Positions 30,645 through 41,524 are shown, counted from the stretch's first letter. The stretch is 64,000 bases of DNA from Allolobophora icterica (GCA_963556255.1 OY744610.1:63797298-63861297), one strand, 5' to 3'. Program-made: numbers and translations. The notes: generated by a model from the letters alone, not told the origin.

Positions 30645-30710
30645 AGTGCTCGTTCCTGGGCGTCACATTCCAGCTAATCATCTTTCTCATGACACAGTGT
30701 CGTTAAACAG
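30645..30710 (+). ncRNA. Candidate small RNA, short type
   Basis: About 60 nt from the expected start to the tail. 3' part AGCTAATCATC...CATGACACAGTGTCGTTAAACAG keeps the inner TCAT/ATGA pairing and the tail; the 5' outer arm is degraded here. Confidence 0.4.
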
Positions 30711-30904
30711 CATCTATCCAACCAACCAGTTGGCATCGTACTTGATTAGAACTGATTTTCCTCACCTGCCTATTGATTTTAGTTTGACTGAGCGCCTGTG
30801 AATGAACTGGTTCTCGCGACTTGTTTTTTTTTCTGAGTGCTTTATCAATCTGTAGATTACGATTACAACAGGTGAAGTACTTACTCGCTGATTGGTTACA
30901 ACCA

Positions 30905-30985
30905 ATTCTCAGTTTCGGATTTGAACCCAGACGCAGAACTAACAGAGCGATGCATTATCAATTAGCCACTCTGTGCCCGATGTAT
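30905..30985 (-). mobile_element. tRNA-derived SINE head, family S4 copy 1
   Basis: On the minus strand an A-box-like TGGCTAATTG and a B-box-like GGGTTCAAATCC are separated by a tRNA-like distance. Better preserved copies at 41530-41615 and 59570-59655 read TGGCCAACTGG and GGTTCGAATCG. Confidence 0.55.
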
Positions 30986-31533
30986 CCATGGAAACGACGA
31001 GGAACAACAAACGATAGCAGCACTGTTAGCAGTCGCTTAGAATAAGACATCGATGCTTTCATAGTCCCTCACACTATAAACAATTAATTTCCAAACAATG
31101 GGTTTGCAAACAATGGATACCAAAACAATGGGTTCTCCAGTCGATAAGAACGCCATTAAAGTTGGATCGATCTGTTCAAGACCAGAAGCGCTATGTAATT
31201 GTCTGCGCTCTCACACATCTGGAAGAGCCCCTCTGCACAGTTCTGGATACGCCACTGAGACTGTGAACACTCACACAGAGTCAATGTGAGTCTGTTGAAC
31301 TCTGCTGTAGAAGCAATCTCTCCTTCGATGTGACACCAACAAGAGAGCATTGGATTATTACAAAGGCGCCACTTAAGTTCGTCTTGATCAGTCGGTATAT
31401 TCACTGGAGCAGGGAAAGTACTCTGAAGTAATTACTAAGTACGTTGATTTATATTACAATTTTCAACTGAAGTTGTTTTCTTCATGCAGGCTACTGCGTT
31501 TTTGTCACTGAACGAACAATGAAAATCGGTGTA

Positions 31534-31572
31534 TATATAGCAACTGAAAAAACCGATTTAAAGGTGTCTAAG
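31534..31572 (-). promoter_or_regulatory. PSE-TATA module
   Basis: Perfect core at 31555-31572, TATATA at 31534-31539, gap 15 bp. Confidence 0.7.
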
Positions 31573-31989
31573 GAGATCCGCACAATTCTACAAGAATTCA
31601 CAGTTAAACGACATCTTTTGGCTGCCAGAGTAGAACGTTGACATCTATCTTATGGTAAATTATGCATTCATGCAAGAGTAGAAAAGAAAGGAGTAGACAG
31701 GAGTCTACTTAGCCTGCGGAAGAGTGGAGATTATCAGGAGAAGGAGATTACCAAAGGCAGCCAGTTCCTGGATCAGAGCACAAGGAACACCTTGGGATGG
31801 ATTGGTAACGTAAAGTCGTGAACTGGATTATCATTCGAGGGGTTATTGATAGGGATGAGAAAGATATGTGGAATAGTCAGTGGTTCGGCCAATCTTTAGA
31901 TTCAAGACAAGACATGCTAAATGTTAAAGCGGTTGCGAAAATAATTCAGAAATTTGATATGAATCTAGGTTTTTCAGGACAAGGAATTA

Positions 31990-32215
31990 AAATAATAAAG
32001 GAATGGCAACTCGTATAAATAACTGTATACCCTGTTGCGTCCTAACCACAGTCGTCAGCTTAATTTTACGCCTGAAATAAGAAATGCTGTTTTAAATCTC
32101 CACAGGGAATGTTTTAATGTACACATCTGTAGTTATTCATCTAGTTTCCTTCTGAAATCGAAACAGAAATCGAAATTATCTTCGAGTATCTTCAATAGAC
32201 ACTGGCCATTTTATT
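31990..32215. other. No recognised feature
   Basis: Diverged copy of sequence near 2200-2340 and 36830-37100; no module or protein. Confidence 0.4.
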
Positions 32216-32535
32216 ACTTTCGAGCAGCTTTCATCCTACTTCACCTTTAAGGACCCGCATCTAGTCATCGTTGTAATATACCGCCCTGGTTCGATGGCTA
32301 TCACTCCAGCCTTCTTCGAAGAATTCTCATCTCTACTCACTATGCTATTCGAATCACCTGTCATCTCCTTATATTGGGAGATATGATGTAAGATTCTATC
32401 AACCCGAAAAGTCGACCACCAAACACATGGCGAGTCTACTATCAACCATTCTCAACTCCTACTGGAACTTACTCACAACCTCGGCCATATTCTCGACGTC
32501 GTCATTCATATATCACGATCTTCCTGTCTAGTTAG
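32216..32535 (+). pseudogene. L2-like endonuclease fragment
   Basis: Translates to LKDPHLVIVVIYRPGSMAITPAFFEEFSSLLTML, parallel to the intact L2-like copy (TTLISIYRPGSVPPSTTFFREF). Stops and frameshifts follow. It is a later part of the same endonuclease domain as the 27.35-28.0 kb piece, so one old insertion may have been split. Confidence 0.7.
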
Positions 32536-32655
32536 AAACACAAGACTTAGACATCTGATGGCAAAAGAGGCCGTTGACTTACGAATCATTTTGAACAGTT
32601 CTCACAATTCATACAATTGCTGGTAATCAACTACAGTTTGAACGAACAAGAACAA

Positions 32656-32695
32656 TATATAGCGTCTGTAAGTCACGGTTTAAAGGTGTTTAAGC
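32656..32695 (-). promoter_or_regulatory. PSE-TATA module
   Basis: Core GGTTTAAAGGTGTTTAAGC at 32677-32695, TATATA at 32656-32661, gap 15 bp. TTTGAACGAACAAGAAC lies beyond. Confidence 0.68.
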
Positions 32696-33104
32696 AGCCT
32701 TGTACAATTGCGCTATAACTCCGTGTTTAATTATGTCAACCTGCAACTGCCAGGGTTGTAGGTTGACATCGATATTACGTTGACATATGTAATCATCCAG
32801 GAGTTGAAAGGAAACGAATTGAAAGGATTCTACTTGGATTAATCAAACAGAGGAATCTTTCATATTTCGAGCATAATTTATGCTGCGAAAGAGTTGAGAT
32901 TGCCTGGAGAAGGATATTATCCAAGACACAGTTGCTAGATTAAGAGCTCAAGGAAGACCTAAAATAGCACTTTCACTCGACCGGTTATTCACAAAGACGA
33001 GAAACAGAAGTGGATGGAGTAGAATTGTCCGTGCTACATCTAATCCTGGGGTTTAAGACAAGACATGCTAAACATTACAACGGTTGCGCATTTAATTCAC
33101 AGAT

Positions 33105-33226
33105 TTAAACGACAGCTAATGAGACTAAAGACCATTCAAATGTTTTGGACAATTTTCTGTACAATTTTCATATAAAGTTGCTTTTGTTACCGCAATTTGC
33201 TATGAAAGATCAACGGTGCATCGGAT
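33105..33226 (-). ncRNA. Candidate small RNA, minus-strand body type
   Basis: Minus strand, about 120 nt: ATCGCTACATCC at the start, then GCAAATTGCGGTAACAAAAG, ending in GTCTCATTAGCTGTCGTTTAAATC (reverse of 33105-33125). Outer stem imperfect. The body phrase recurs at 9330, 11650, 28210 and 38610. Confidence 0.35.
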
Positions 33227-33252
33227 GTAGCGATTGAACGCGAAATGACGAA

Positions 33253-33290
33253 TATATAGCATCGGAAATGCACGATTTAAAGGTGTTTAG
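33253..33290 (-). promoter_or_regulatory. PSE-TATA module
   Basis: Core GATTTAAAGGTGTTTAG at 33274-33290, TATATA at 33253-33258, gap 15 bp. The minus strand reads TTTCGCGTTCAATCGC beyond it. Confidence 0.72.
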
Positions 33291-33460
33291 TAAAACTTTA
33301 CAATGGTACAAAACTCTGTGTAACGACATCTTGTGGCTGCCAAGGGTTGTACTTTGACATCGACCTTATATTATCCTTATTATGCATTCATTCAGATTAG
33401 AATGTGGAGGAGTAGAAAAGACCTATACACGATCTAACGATAGAATGAAAAATGAAGAAT

Positions 33461-33495
33461 ATATATACAATATTTAGAATACTATTGAAAGGTGT
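33461..33495 (-). promoter_or_regulatory. PSE-TATA module broken by a MITE
   Basis: TATATA at 33462-33467. The core is cut after ATTGAAAGGTGT; its outer half resumes as TTAAGTAGAGCTC at 33573. The intact homologue is at 39059-39098. Confidence 0.6.
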
Positions 33496-33497
33496 AC

Positions 33498-33568
33498 CCC
33501 TTCCCTGGGGAATTTATATGCCTTAAGCCTGTTTTTGGACGTATATAGACGGCTTCCCCAGGGAAGGG
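33498..33568. mobile_element. 71-bp piggyBac-like MITE
   Basis: Perfect 15-bp inverted ends CCCTTCCCTGGGGAA (33498-33512) and TTCCCCAGGGAAGGG (33554-33568). The right flank is TTAATTAA; the intact homologue has GGTGTTTAAG at this site, so the target contained TTAA. CCC-starting ends and a TTAA target fit piggyBac-type elements. The left TTAA has been lost (GGTGTAC). Confidence 0.72.
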
Positions 33569-33869
33569 TTAATTAAGTAGAGCTCTTCAACAGCACTAGA
33601 AGTCAGTGTTTAATGACATCTAGTGGCTGGCATGGTTTTAGGTTAACAACGACCTCATACTAACATCTATTCATTCTAAAAATAACAGAACTGCGTATTT
33701 TTTCGCATGTTTGGATGGACTCAAAGAGTTTCACGACACCTTATAGCATCAGAGGCCGTTGGCGTCGATAGGACAAAATTTTACAGATATTAAAAATAAT
33801 TTTTTAATTTTTTATATTCGTCCGCTTATTACAAAAGGAAATATCTAGGCTATGGCTTTGTTTCTACAT

Positions 33870-33955
33870 TTTCAACGACGCTGTGTCATAGCATAGATGA
33901 TTACTGTCGCTGTTCTGCTTTCTCCGGGCTTGCGACTGGAACTATGAGTGCGAAT
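33870..33955 (-). ncRNA. Candidate small RNA, two-hairpin type
   Basis: Minus strand. Hairpin arms GACGCT (33877-33882) and ACTGTC (33903-33908), inner TCAT/ATGA, then the CCAGTCGCAAGCCCGGAG block (reverse of 33921-33938), in which CCG/CGG-type pairing replaces CCA/TGG. The promoter to the right (TATATAG near 33983) has a poor core TTTAAAACGTGTTCC. Confidence 0.4.
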
Positions 33956-34029
33956 TATGCGCACATTTGCGGTTTAAATGTATATAGCAGTAGATGAATC
34001 TGTTTAAAACGTGTTCCAAAATAGCATAG

Positions 34030-34781
34030 TACATAGTACATAGCATCTCTCGCTGCTGAATTCCCCTCTTTCTCCTTCTCCTCTGCAGTGCGTGACCTTG
34101 GCGTCATACTTGACCAAGAGTTAACTTTCCTGCCGCAGCTTCGCCGCTTAACCCGCGACTGCTTCTATCAGTTGCGCCAGCTCCGCACTATTGCTCGCGC
34201 CCTTTCTCCATCTGCTACGTCCACTCTGGTCCATGCTTTTATCACGGCCCGAGTAGACTACTGCTCCTCTCTCTATATTGGCCTACCTGCGGTGCGTCTG
34301 GCCTGTCTTGAACGCATCATGCGTGCTGCTGCCCGACTTATTGGTCGGATATCCAAGTTTGACCATGTGTCCGACTTCATGCTCCGGGACTTGCATTGGC
34401 TACCGGTTCCCCTGCGCATCCAGTATAGGATTGCCTCCTTGGTCTGGCGCTGCCAGCTGGGCATCGCTCCAGCCTATCTGAGGTCCCTCTGCCTACCTGC
34501 CGGTGAGACCCGTGGTCGCTCACTCCGCTCTGCAAAGATGGGGGTGCTTGTTGTGCCATTTGCTCGTACTGCTACCATGCAAAACCGGGCCTTTTTGGTG
34601 GTTGGTCCTGTGGTTTGGAACGGGCTCCCTCTGGAGCTGCGTCTCCTCCCGAAAACCCAACCCGAGTCTTTCTACACTGCGTTAAAAACTGTTCTTTTTG
34701 TTCGTGCTGAAGTCGGGAGCGCCTCTGAGTAGTTCTCTTGAAGACGCGCTATATAAGTGCTCAAATGAATGAATGAATGAA
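34030..34781 (+). mobile_element. L2-like LINE, 5'-truncated, (TGAA)n tail
   Basis: Holds the C-terminal ORF2 third and a short 3' UTR (GGGAGCGCCTCTGAGTAG, GCGCTATATAAGTGCTCAAA) ending in TGAATGAATGAATGA. Inserted into array sequence that resumes TAGTAGTAAGTTTCAG. Confidence 0.9.
34088..34732 (+). pseudogene. L2-like ORF2 C-terminal 214 residues
   Basis: An uninterrupted frame. RDLGVILDQELTFLPQLRRL, RVDYCSSLYIGLP, ERIMRAAARLIGRISKFDHVSDFML, LHWLPVPLRIQYRIASLVWRC, NRAFLVVGPVVWNGLPLELRLL and VGSASE match the 46.9-49.7 kb copy closely. RT catalytic motifs are absent owing to truncation. The open frame suggests a fairly young insertion. Confidence 0.92.
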
Positions 34782-35093
34782 TAGTAGTAAGTTTCAGTTA
34801 TTAACACCACCACTACTCCTACTATTACAATTATTACTACATTCTGCATGAACTGTTTGACATTGTAATATGAGGTCAATGTTCACCGGCTGGTGATTGG
34901 TCCTTCTGCCTGGTGCGTCCTCTGAAGCGCGTTATCAAAGCCTCGACCGTCTGAACTGTGAATTTTTTCGATCGTTAATGATCTGCTTGGTCAAAGTAAC
35001 TGCGACTGCAGATATAAAGAGATGACGTTGTAGCCACAACTTTGAACAGCAAAGTAACTGCGAAATTAATACCTACGCGCGAACTTATGGACA

Positions 35094-35128
35094 TATATCC
35101 GTTAATACAGTGATTTAAAGGTGTTTCA
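35094..35128 (-). promoter_or_regulatory. PSE-TATA module
   Basis: Core GATTTAAAGGTGTTTCA at 35112-35128, TATAT at 35094-35098, gap 13 bp. Confidence 0.55.
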
Positions 35129-35690
35129 AAAATGCTAATTAGCATCAGCTGCATTCAGTGCTCAACGTCGTGCTAACGTGGGCGGCATCGCTGCCTCAGA
35201 TCTGATCAGAGCTAGTCCCAAGCTTGGAACCCACTTTATGGGAGAAGTGCGATAAAGAAACAGACAAAAGAAATCCAAAACAATGACAATCATAAATAGA
35301 GGACGACGCTCGGTTAAATTTGGATTAATATTTATTATTTCATAAGGCGAATATCATCCAGAGATTGGATTTGAATCCGATTTTAGCGACAGTCCATGAG
35401 GTCGTTGACGTATGTACAATTTTCACCGAAGTTGTTTTGTGCGAATCCAGTCTACGACAAAGGATGTTATGATCTAGCGATTGGTTGAATTTAGAGTTTA
35501 GCGACATCTTATGAAAACAAAGGCCGCTGACATCGACAGCAATTACTTTGAACAGTTCTCACCATTGTAATGGCGTAATCCATTTTAATGATTGATTAGA
35601 CATAATGCAATGCATATTATAGATCTGTTCCTAGTACCTAGGGGTTGATCGTAAAGTGAAGAAAATGTTGCATTGGTAAGACGATCGACG

Positions 35691-35731
35691 TATATGTCGA
35701 TGATTAAGACACGATTTAAAGGTGTTTAAGC
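35691..35731 (-). promoter_or_regulatory. PSE-TATA module
   Basis: Core at 35713-35731, TATATG at 35691-35696, gap 16 bp. Duplicate of 1152-1192. Confidence 0.6.
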
Positions 35732-35908
35732 AAAGAATCACAATTGTACTAATATTCACTGTTTAACGACATACTGTGAATGCCGTCGACACTGACCTTG
35801 TGCTGTAACATCGATTTATATTACAATTTCACTGAAGTTGTTTTTATTAATGCAGTCTACAAAAACCAGTTCACTGTCCAGCGATTGAACAAAAGTTAAA
35901 ATAGGCCT

Positions 35909-35946
35909 ATATAGCACATGTAGACACGATTTAAAGGTGTCTAAGC
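35909..35946 (-). promoter_or_regulatory. PSE-TATA module
   Basis: Perfect core at 35928-35946, TATATAG at 35909-35915, gap about 13 bp. GCGATTGAACAAAAG lies beyond. Confidence 0.7.
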
Positions 35947-36326
35947 AGATCTGGATAATTCTATTAGTATTCACGGTTAAACTACATCTTTTTGGCTGCC
36001 AGGGATGTACGTTGAAATCGACCTTAACATAAATTATGCATTCATGCAGAAGTAGAAATGAAAGGAGTTGACAGAAGTCTACATAGATTACTCAACGAGA
36101 GGAAGCTTCCATGTTCAGGTCTGGATTATCATTCGAGGGTTATTGATAGAGATGAGAAAGATAATTATGTGGAATTTGTTTTGTTAATGCAGTCTACAAC
36201 AAATTATAGACGAACTGTCACCTCGCAATTGAATGATGGATGGATGGATCCAGGGTTTAACGACATCTTATAGCAACAAGGGCTGTTGACGTCGACAACA
36301 ATTGAATGAAAAATGAAGAATAGGCC

Positions 36327-36366
36327 TATATAGCGACCGAATGACACGATTTAAAGGTGTCTAAGC
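36327..36366 (-). promoter_or_regulatory. PSE-TATA module
   Basis: Perfect core at 36348-36366, TATATA at 36327-36332, gap 15 bp. Confidence 0.7.
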
Positions 36367-37239
36367 AGACCTGGACAATTTCATTAGTATTCACGATTAA
36401 ACGACATCGACCTTCAGGTAAATTATGCATTCATGCAGGGGTAGAAAGGAAAAGAGAAAACAGGAGTCTACTTGGATTCAGCAAACAGAGGAAGCTTCCA
36501 TGTTTAGAGCATGTGCTGCGGAAGAGTGGAGATTATCAGTAGAAGATTATCCAAGACATCCAGCTCCTGGATTAGAGCTCAATGAAGACCTTGTGATGGA
36601 TTGGTATCGTAAAGTCGTCGACTGGATTATAACTCAACCGGTTATCGATAGAGACGAGAAACATAAGTGGATGGAGTAGAATAGTCAGTAGTTCGGCCAA
36701 TCATTGGCTTGAAGACAAGAAATGCTAAACGTTACAGCGGTTGCGTATACAATTTTAATTTGGATAGGAATCCAGGATTTTAAAGACAATGAATTAATAT
36801 AATAAAGGAATGGCATCTCGTAAAAATAATTGCATCCTGACCATAGACCAATCCACAAATTGCGTCAAGGGCTAATAATTTTTACGCAAAATGATTCGAA
36901 ATTGTTCGAATCATGACATCATTTTCGAATCGAATCGAATACCGCCGTCCGATTCGTTTTCGAATCGAATATCGAAGCTTCGCAGGTCCCTACCATAGAC
37001 GTCATCCCGCTTAAGTTTTTACGCCTGATATAAAATATGCTGTTTAAAATATTCACAGGCAATAATTTACTCCACAACTGTATTTATTCATCGAGTTTCC
37101 TTCCGAAATATGATTAGCTGATTGTATTTTTTATGTAAACAAGACGCGATGTTTCCTGTCCGCCAGAGGGCCGCTCAAACTAGTGACACGACGCTGAATA
37201 AGGAGTTTTCATTCCTCCTGTAGTGGTTCCTTTAAGTCT

Positions 37240-37535
37240 TGTAGGATAGTACATGTAGAGTGGTTAGCGTGCTGGACTGTGAGTCGAGAGGTCGGGGCTT
37301 CAAGTCCCAGCCAGGGCAGAAATTTGGTTCCAGATTTTTGCTCCAACTGCAGACCCTAGCCAACTCAGCTATAACGATCGTACACTGTCAGTGGGAAGAT
37401 GAGACGGCGAGGGAGAGGACTGGCCAATCGCCCTCGTATGTCGAGGCTAAGGAAATGAAGTCAAGGCTGACACTTTATACCCATGGCTGACCCCAGGGCT
37501 AGCTTTAGGGACTGCTCTTCTTTTTGTTCTTCTAA
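37240..37535 (+). mobile_element. tRNA-derived SINE, family S1 copy 2
   Basis: A-box-like GTGGTTAGCGTGCTGG and B-box-like GGCTTCAAGTCC near 37296, with the same body as copy 1, at the duplicated position. Confidence 0.7.
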
Positions 37536-37682
37536 CAGTTTAACGACATCTTACGGCAACAAAGGCAGTTGACTTAGAAATTATTTTCAACAGTTCTCAG
37601 CGTTTGTATCGTATAATACCGCGGACTATTATAGAGGAATTGAAACGTTCTTTAAAGCTAGTGATTGTACGAAAAATGAAAT

Positions 37683-37724
37683 ATATATATAACATGGGAA
37701 AAAGCAAGTTAAAGGTGTTTAAAT
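37683..37724 (-). promoter_or_regulatory. PSE-TATA module
   Basis: Core AAGTTAAAGGTGTTTAAAT at 37706-37724, TATATATA at 37682-37690, gap about 15 bp. Here the TATA box is better than in its duplicate at 2891. Confidence 0.6.
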
Positions 37725-38123
37725 AGCACTTCACAATTGTACTATAACTCCGTGTTTAAAGAATGGCTGACAAGGTTGTATATGTTAGTTGATATCGACC
37801 TTATGTAGACATATGCATTCATGCAGGAGTAGAAGGGAAAGGAATAGAAAGGATTCTACTTGGATAAATCAAACAGTGGAATCTTCATATGTCTGGCATA
37901 TTTATGCTACGGAAGAGTGGAGATCACCTGGAGCAGGATATTATCCAAGGCACAGTTCCTCGATCAAAAGCTTAAGGAAGACCTAATAGCGTGGATTGGT
38001 AACATAGAGTTGAGGACTGGATTATCATTCGTCGGGTATTTGATAGAAATTGTTTTTGTTACCGCAATTTTCTGTGAAAGACGGAGTCCCCGAAAAAGCT
38101 AGCGATTGAACTCAAAATGAGGG

Positions 38124-38165
38124 TATATATAGCTTCGGTAAGATTCGATTTAAAGGTGTTTAAAC
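38124..38165 (-). promoter_or_regulatory. PSE-TATA module
   Basis: Core at 38147-38165, TATATATAG at 38124-38132, gap 14-15 bp. Confidence 0.72.
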
Positions 38166-38654
38166 AGAGCTTTATTGTGATACCAAAATCTCAGTGTTTA
38201 ACGAACTCTTGTGGCTTCCAAGGGTTGCACTTTGGTATGATGGATCCAGAGTTTAACGACATCTTTTAGCAACAAAGGCGACAGATATCATGTAGACTTA
38301 CGAGAGCTCTAAGTGGTAGTAGTTGCAGTTAACGACACTGTGTGACATTCTATTGGATTAATCAAACAGAGGAATCTATCATATTTCGAGCATAATTTAT
38401 GCTGAGGAACAGTGGCGATTACCTGGAGAAGAAGATAATCCAAGACAAAGTACCTGGACCAACAGCTCAACAAGAACTAAACTTGTATGGAATGGTAACA
38501 TAAAGCTTTGCACTGGATTATCATTCAAAGATTTAAACGACAGCTAATGAGACTAAAGGACGTTGACGTCTTTAGGAAAACTTCCATACAACTTTCGCAT
38601 AAGTGGTTTTTGTTACTGCAATTTGCTGCGAAGGGATACACTTAATGACCTCTG

Positions 38655-38735
38655 AATGGTCTATACCGCTAGAGGCGCTTTATAAATGCTCATATACAAT
38701 ACAATACAATACAATACAATACAATACAATGCAAT
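38655..38735 (+). mobile_element. CR1/L2-group LINE 3' end with (ACAAT)n tail
   Basis: GAATGGTCTATACCGCTAGAGGCGCTTTATAAATGC then ACAAT repeats (38698-38731). The same 3' end is at 59055-59120. Confidence 0.65.
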
Positions 38736-38775
38736 GCGATAGTGACCGAACTTGCGACTGAAAGGAAATGAGAAA

Positions 38776-38814
38776 TATATAGTGCTGGAAAGATGCGTTT
38801 TAAAGGTGTTTAAG
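38776..38814 (-). promoter_or_regulatory. PSE-TATA module
   Basis: Core GTTTTAAAGGTGTTTAAGC at 38797-38814, TATATA at 38776-38781, gap 15 bp. CGACTGAAAGGAAATGAG lies beyond. Confidence 0.65.
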
Positions 38815-39058
38815 CTGAGCTTTACTATGGATTTAAACTCGGTGTTTTACGACATCTTGTGGCTGCCAAGGGTTGTACATTTATTTGACATTGACCTTTG
38901 ATTAACATAATTATGCATTTATTGAGGAGTAGAATGGGAGGAGTAGAAATGATGACGGATAGATTCAGAGTTTAACAACATCTTATTATAGCAGCAAAGG
39001 CTGTTGACGTCGACAGAAATTATTTCGACATGTTAACGATAGAACGAAAACTTAAGAA

Positions 39059-39098
39059 TATATAGGATATTGAAGACACTATTGAAAGGTGTTTAAGC
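39059..39098 (-). promoter_or_regulatory. PSE-TATA module
   Basis: Core CTATTGAAAGGTGTTTAAGC at 39079-39098, TATATA at 39059-39064, gap 15 bp. This is the undisturbed version of the module broken at 33461-33577. Confidence 0.62.
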
Positions 39099-39414
39099 AG
39101 AGCTCTTCAATTGCACCAGAACTCAATGATTAACGACAACTTGTGTTTGCCATGGTTCTAGGTTGATAGCGATCTCATATTAACATGTATTCATTCTAAA
39201 AATAACAGAAATGCATATTTTATCGGAAGTTTGGATGGATTTAAAAGTTTGACTATAGCATCAAAGGCCGTTTGCGTCGATAGGACAAACTTTTACAGAA
39301 ACTCAAAATAATTTTCAAATTTTTTCTAAACAATTTTCTAAATAATATTCGATGCATTATATTCGTCCGCTTGTAACAACATGAACCATTTAAGTCGATG
39401 GTTTGGTTTGTCAA

Positions 39415-39497
39415 TGTTTAACGACGCTGTTTCACAGCATGAATGATTAGTGTCGCTTGCCTGCTATCTCGAGGCCAGAGACTGGCTCAGGTATTAC
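39415..39497 (-). ncRNA. Candidate small RNA, two-hairpin type
   Basis: Minus strand, about 80 nt. Promoter at 39524-39562. Hairpin arms at 39423-39428 and 39449-39454 with one mismatch, inner pairing weak, then a CCAGTCTCTGGCCTCGAG block (reverse of 39468-39485). Tail GTTAAAC at the left end. Confidence 0.45.
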
Positions 39498-39523
39498 AGG
39501 CGAATTCCGCGCACATTGAAATT

Positions 39524-39562
39524 TATATAGCAGTAGGTGAATTTGTTTTAAAGGTTTCTCAG
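39524..39562 (-). promoter_or_regulatory. PSE-TATA module
   Basis: Core TGTTTTAAAGGTTTCTCAG at 39544-39562, TATATA at 39524-39529, gap 14 bp. Homologues near 7460, 28980 and 33983 are more decayed. Confidence 0.55.
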
Positions 39563-39868
39563 ACAGTAGAGTACATAGCTGTAATTTTCAGTTATAAACA
39601 CCACCACTTTTACCACCACCACCACTCTTACTACTACCATTATTACTACTGCAGACTGAATGAATTATATTACATTGGAATATAAGGTTAAATTCACCGG
39701 GTGGTGAATGGTCCTTATCACCGATGCGGCCTCCTTTGAAGCTCGTTATCAAAAGCCTCGACCGCCTGAACCAGGATGCGCTTCAATTGTTAATGATCTG
39801 GTAAGAATATAAAATTTTGTCTCACAGTGTAGTGGAAATTAATCACTAAGGATAAGCTTCAAGAAATA

Positions 39869-39906
39869 TATATAGCCATTAATAAAGCGTTTTAAAGGTG
39901 TTCAAA
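39869..39906 (-). promoter_or_regulatory. PSE-TATA module
   Basis: Core GTTTTAAAGGTGTTCAAA at 39889-39906, TATATAG at 39869-39875, gap 13 bp. Confidence 0.6.
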
Positions 39907-40320
39907 AAGCGCTCAACAGCATAATCTGCATTCAGTGCTCAACGTTGCGCGAAAGTATTCGCTAGGTTAACTTCAGGCCAATTAAATCAAGTCTATATTT
40001 TAATGATTTACGGAAGCTTGATAACAGATAGATGCACAATTCAAATTAATATATGGTAACTTTGACCGCACAACAATTTATTGGCTTAGATATAAATAGC
40101 TAAGACACTTCTGACATTGTATGGTGAGGCTATTATGGCGAAACTACGATGATATTCTTAAGATTGGCTTCAAATGTCCTACATTCAGACTCATAACCAA
40201 GTTAATTTCTGCCTACGTTGCTAAAGATTTCATTGTTAATTTAGCGTTAGGTGATTTCTGGTATTAAAAGTAATTGTAAATGTAAATGTAAACGATTCTC
40301 TATAGCGATCAAGAATCATT

Positions 40321-40745
40321 CGCTCATTCATTCATCCATCCATCCATCCATCCATTCATTGTTCATTCATTCTTTCATCCATTCATCCATTCATTCATCC
40401 AGTTATCAATTCATTCATGCATTTATCCATCCACCATCAATTCGTTCATTCATGGATGCAGAGCATTTATATATATTTATATAGCGCCTATTCAAATATA
40501 TCTATCCAAAGGCTCTCCAATCCGGCGGAAAAGAACAGTTTTCAAGTGTTTATAGAAGTGCATGCACAATTTCTTGCTAAGACAAGACGCAGAACCAAAA
40601 GGGAGGCAACTCCAGGTGGATCCATTGGGAGACCATTCCAGGTAGGTCAAAAGGTGGCCATTCCAGGCGAGTGGCCCAGCCACCAAAAAAGCGAAACAAG
40701 AAACACCCAGTTGAATCTAAGCAGTGGTTGGGCTGGAAGAATAAA
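40321..40745 (-). mobile_element. L2-like LINE 3' end with CATT/CATC tail
   Basis: A tail array at 40321-40440, then ATTTATATAGCGCCTATTC and CCGGCGGAAAAGAACAG. The minus strand encodes AGPLAWNGHL, the usual L2 C-terminal phrase, followed by short GGATCCATTGGGAGACC repeats. Confidence 0.7.
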
Positions 40746-40780
40746 CGGATGGCGCTGAAAATCGTAAAATGGAAGATCCT

Positions 40781-40820
40781 TTAGACACCTTTAAATATGA
40801 TAATACGTGCGTTATAAATA
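40781..40820 (+). promoter_or_regulatory. PSE-TATA module
   Basis: Perfect core TTAGACACCTTTAAATATG at 40781-40799, TATAAATA at 40813-40820, gap 13 bp. Downstream tail CGGCCGTTAAACAGCAAC ends near 40907, about 60 nt from the expected start. Confidence 0.72.
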
Positions 40821-41213
40821 GATCATTCGCTATATCACTTCACTCAACTAAATGCTCTGCTCTCTCTACGTAGTTATAACTCAGCTAATCGGCCGTTAAA
40901 CAGCAACTAACCAACCAGTTGGCATCGTACTTGACTGGAACCGATTTTAATTTTACATGCCTATTGATTTTATTTTGACTGAGCGCTTGGGAATGACCTG
41001 GTAACACGTCTTGGCCTATTGGGCGATGTAGAAATCTCGATATTACGATTACGACAGGTCAAGTAATTGCTAATTGGCTACAACCAATTCTAAATTTCGG
41101 ATTCGAACCCAGACGTCGATGTGTAGGTAAAATAAACAAGCAGTCCACACTGAACGGCAGTAGGGCTGGAAGAATAAATAAATGGCGCTGAACATTGTCA
41201 CTTTAATGGCCTG

Positions 41214-41253
41214 TTAGACACCTTTAACTTAAAGATTAAATGCGATATAAATA
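41214..41253 (+). promoter_or_regulatory. PSE-TATA module
   Basis: Core TTAGACACCTTTAACTTAA at 41214-41232, TATAAATA at 41246-41253, gap 13 bp. A degraded hairpin (GATCATCTTTGTCATTAAC) and tail follow to about 41318. Confidence 0.7.
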
Positions 41254-41524
41254 TGTCACTTTTACCCAACCACTGCTCGAAGTACAAGCCTATTGATCAT
41301 CTTTGTCATTAACAATGTCACTAAAAAAGCAATTAACCAACCAGTGAGTATCGTACGCATGATCCTTGCCAGGCACCGGTTTTCACCTTACCTATCGATT
41401 TGTTTTGACTGAGCGCCTCTGAATGACCAGGTTCCCGCGTCTTGGCCTCTTTGAGCGCTGTATCAATCTCGAGATTACGATCACCACAGGTCAAGAAATG
41501 TTTAATGGCTACAACAGATTCTCA

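Larger units (their letters stand above)
30104..31432. repeat. Three-copy block, copy 1
   Basis: L2-like 3' end, 26-bp minisatellite, plus-strand promoter module, minus-strand tRNA-like SINE head, then a nonrepetitive-looking 450 bp ending TCAGTCGGTATATTCACTGG. The same order occurs at 40460-42030 and 58620-60110. Confidence 0.8.
35178..38240. repeat. Segmental duplication, copy B (partner 712-3470)
   Basis: Direct orientation. Contains an extra insertion of about 77 bp (36233-36303, ATGGATGGATCCAGGGTTTAACGACATC...) that carries an additional hairpin element, absent from copy A, and an extra palindromic CGAATCGAATCGAAT stretch near 36930-36970. Confidence 0.9.
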
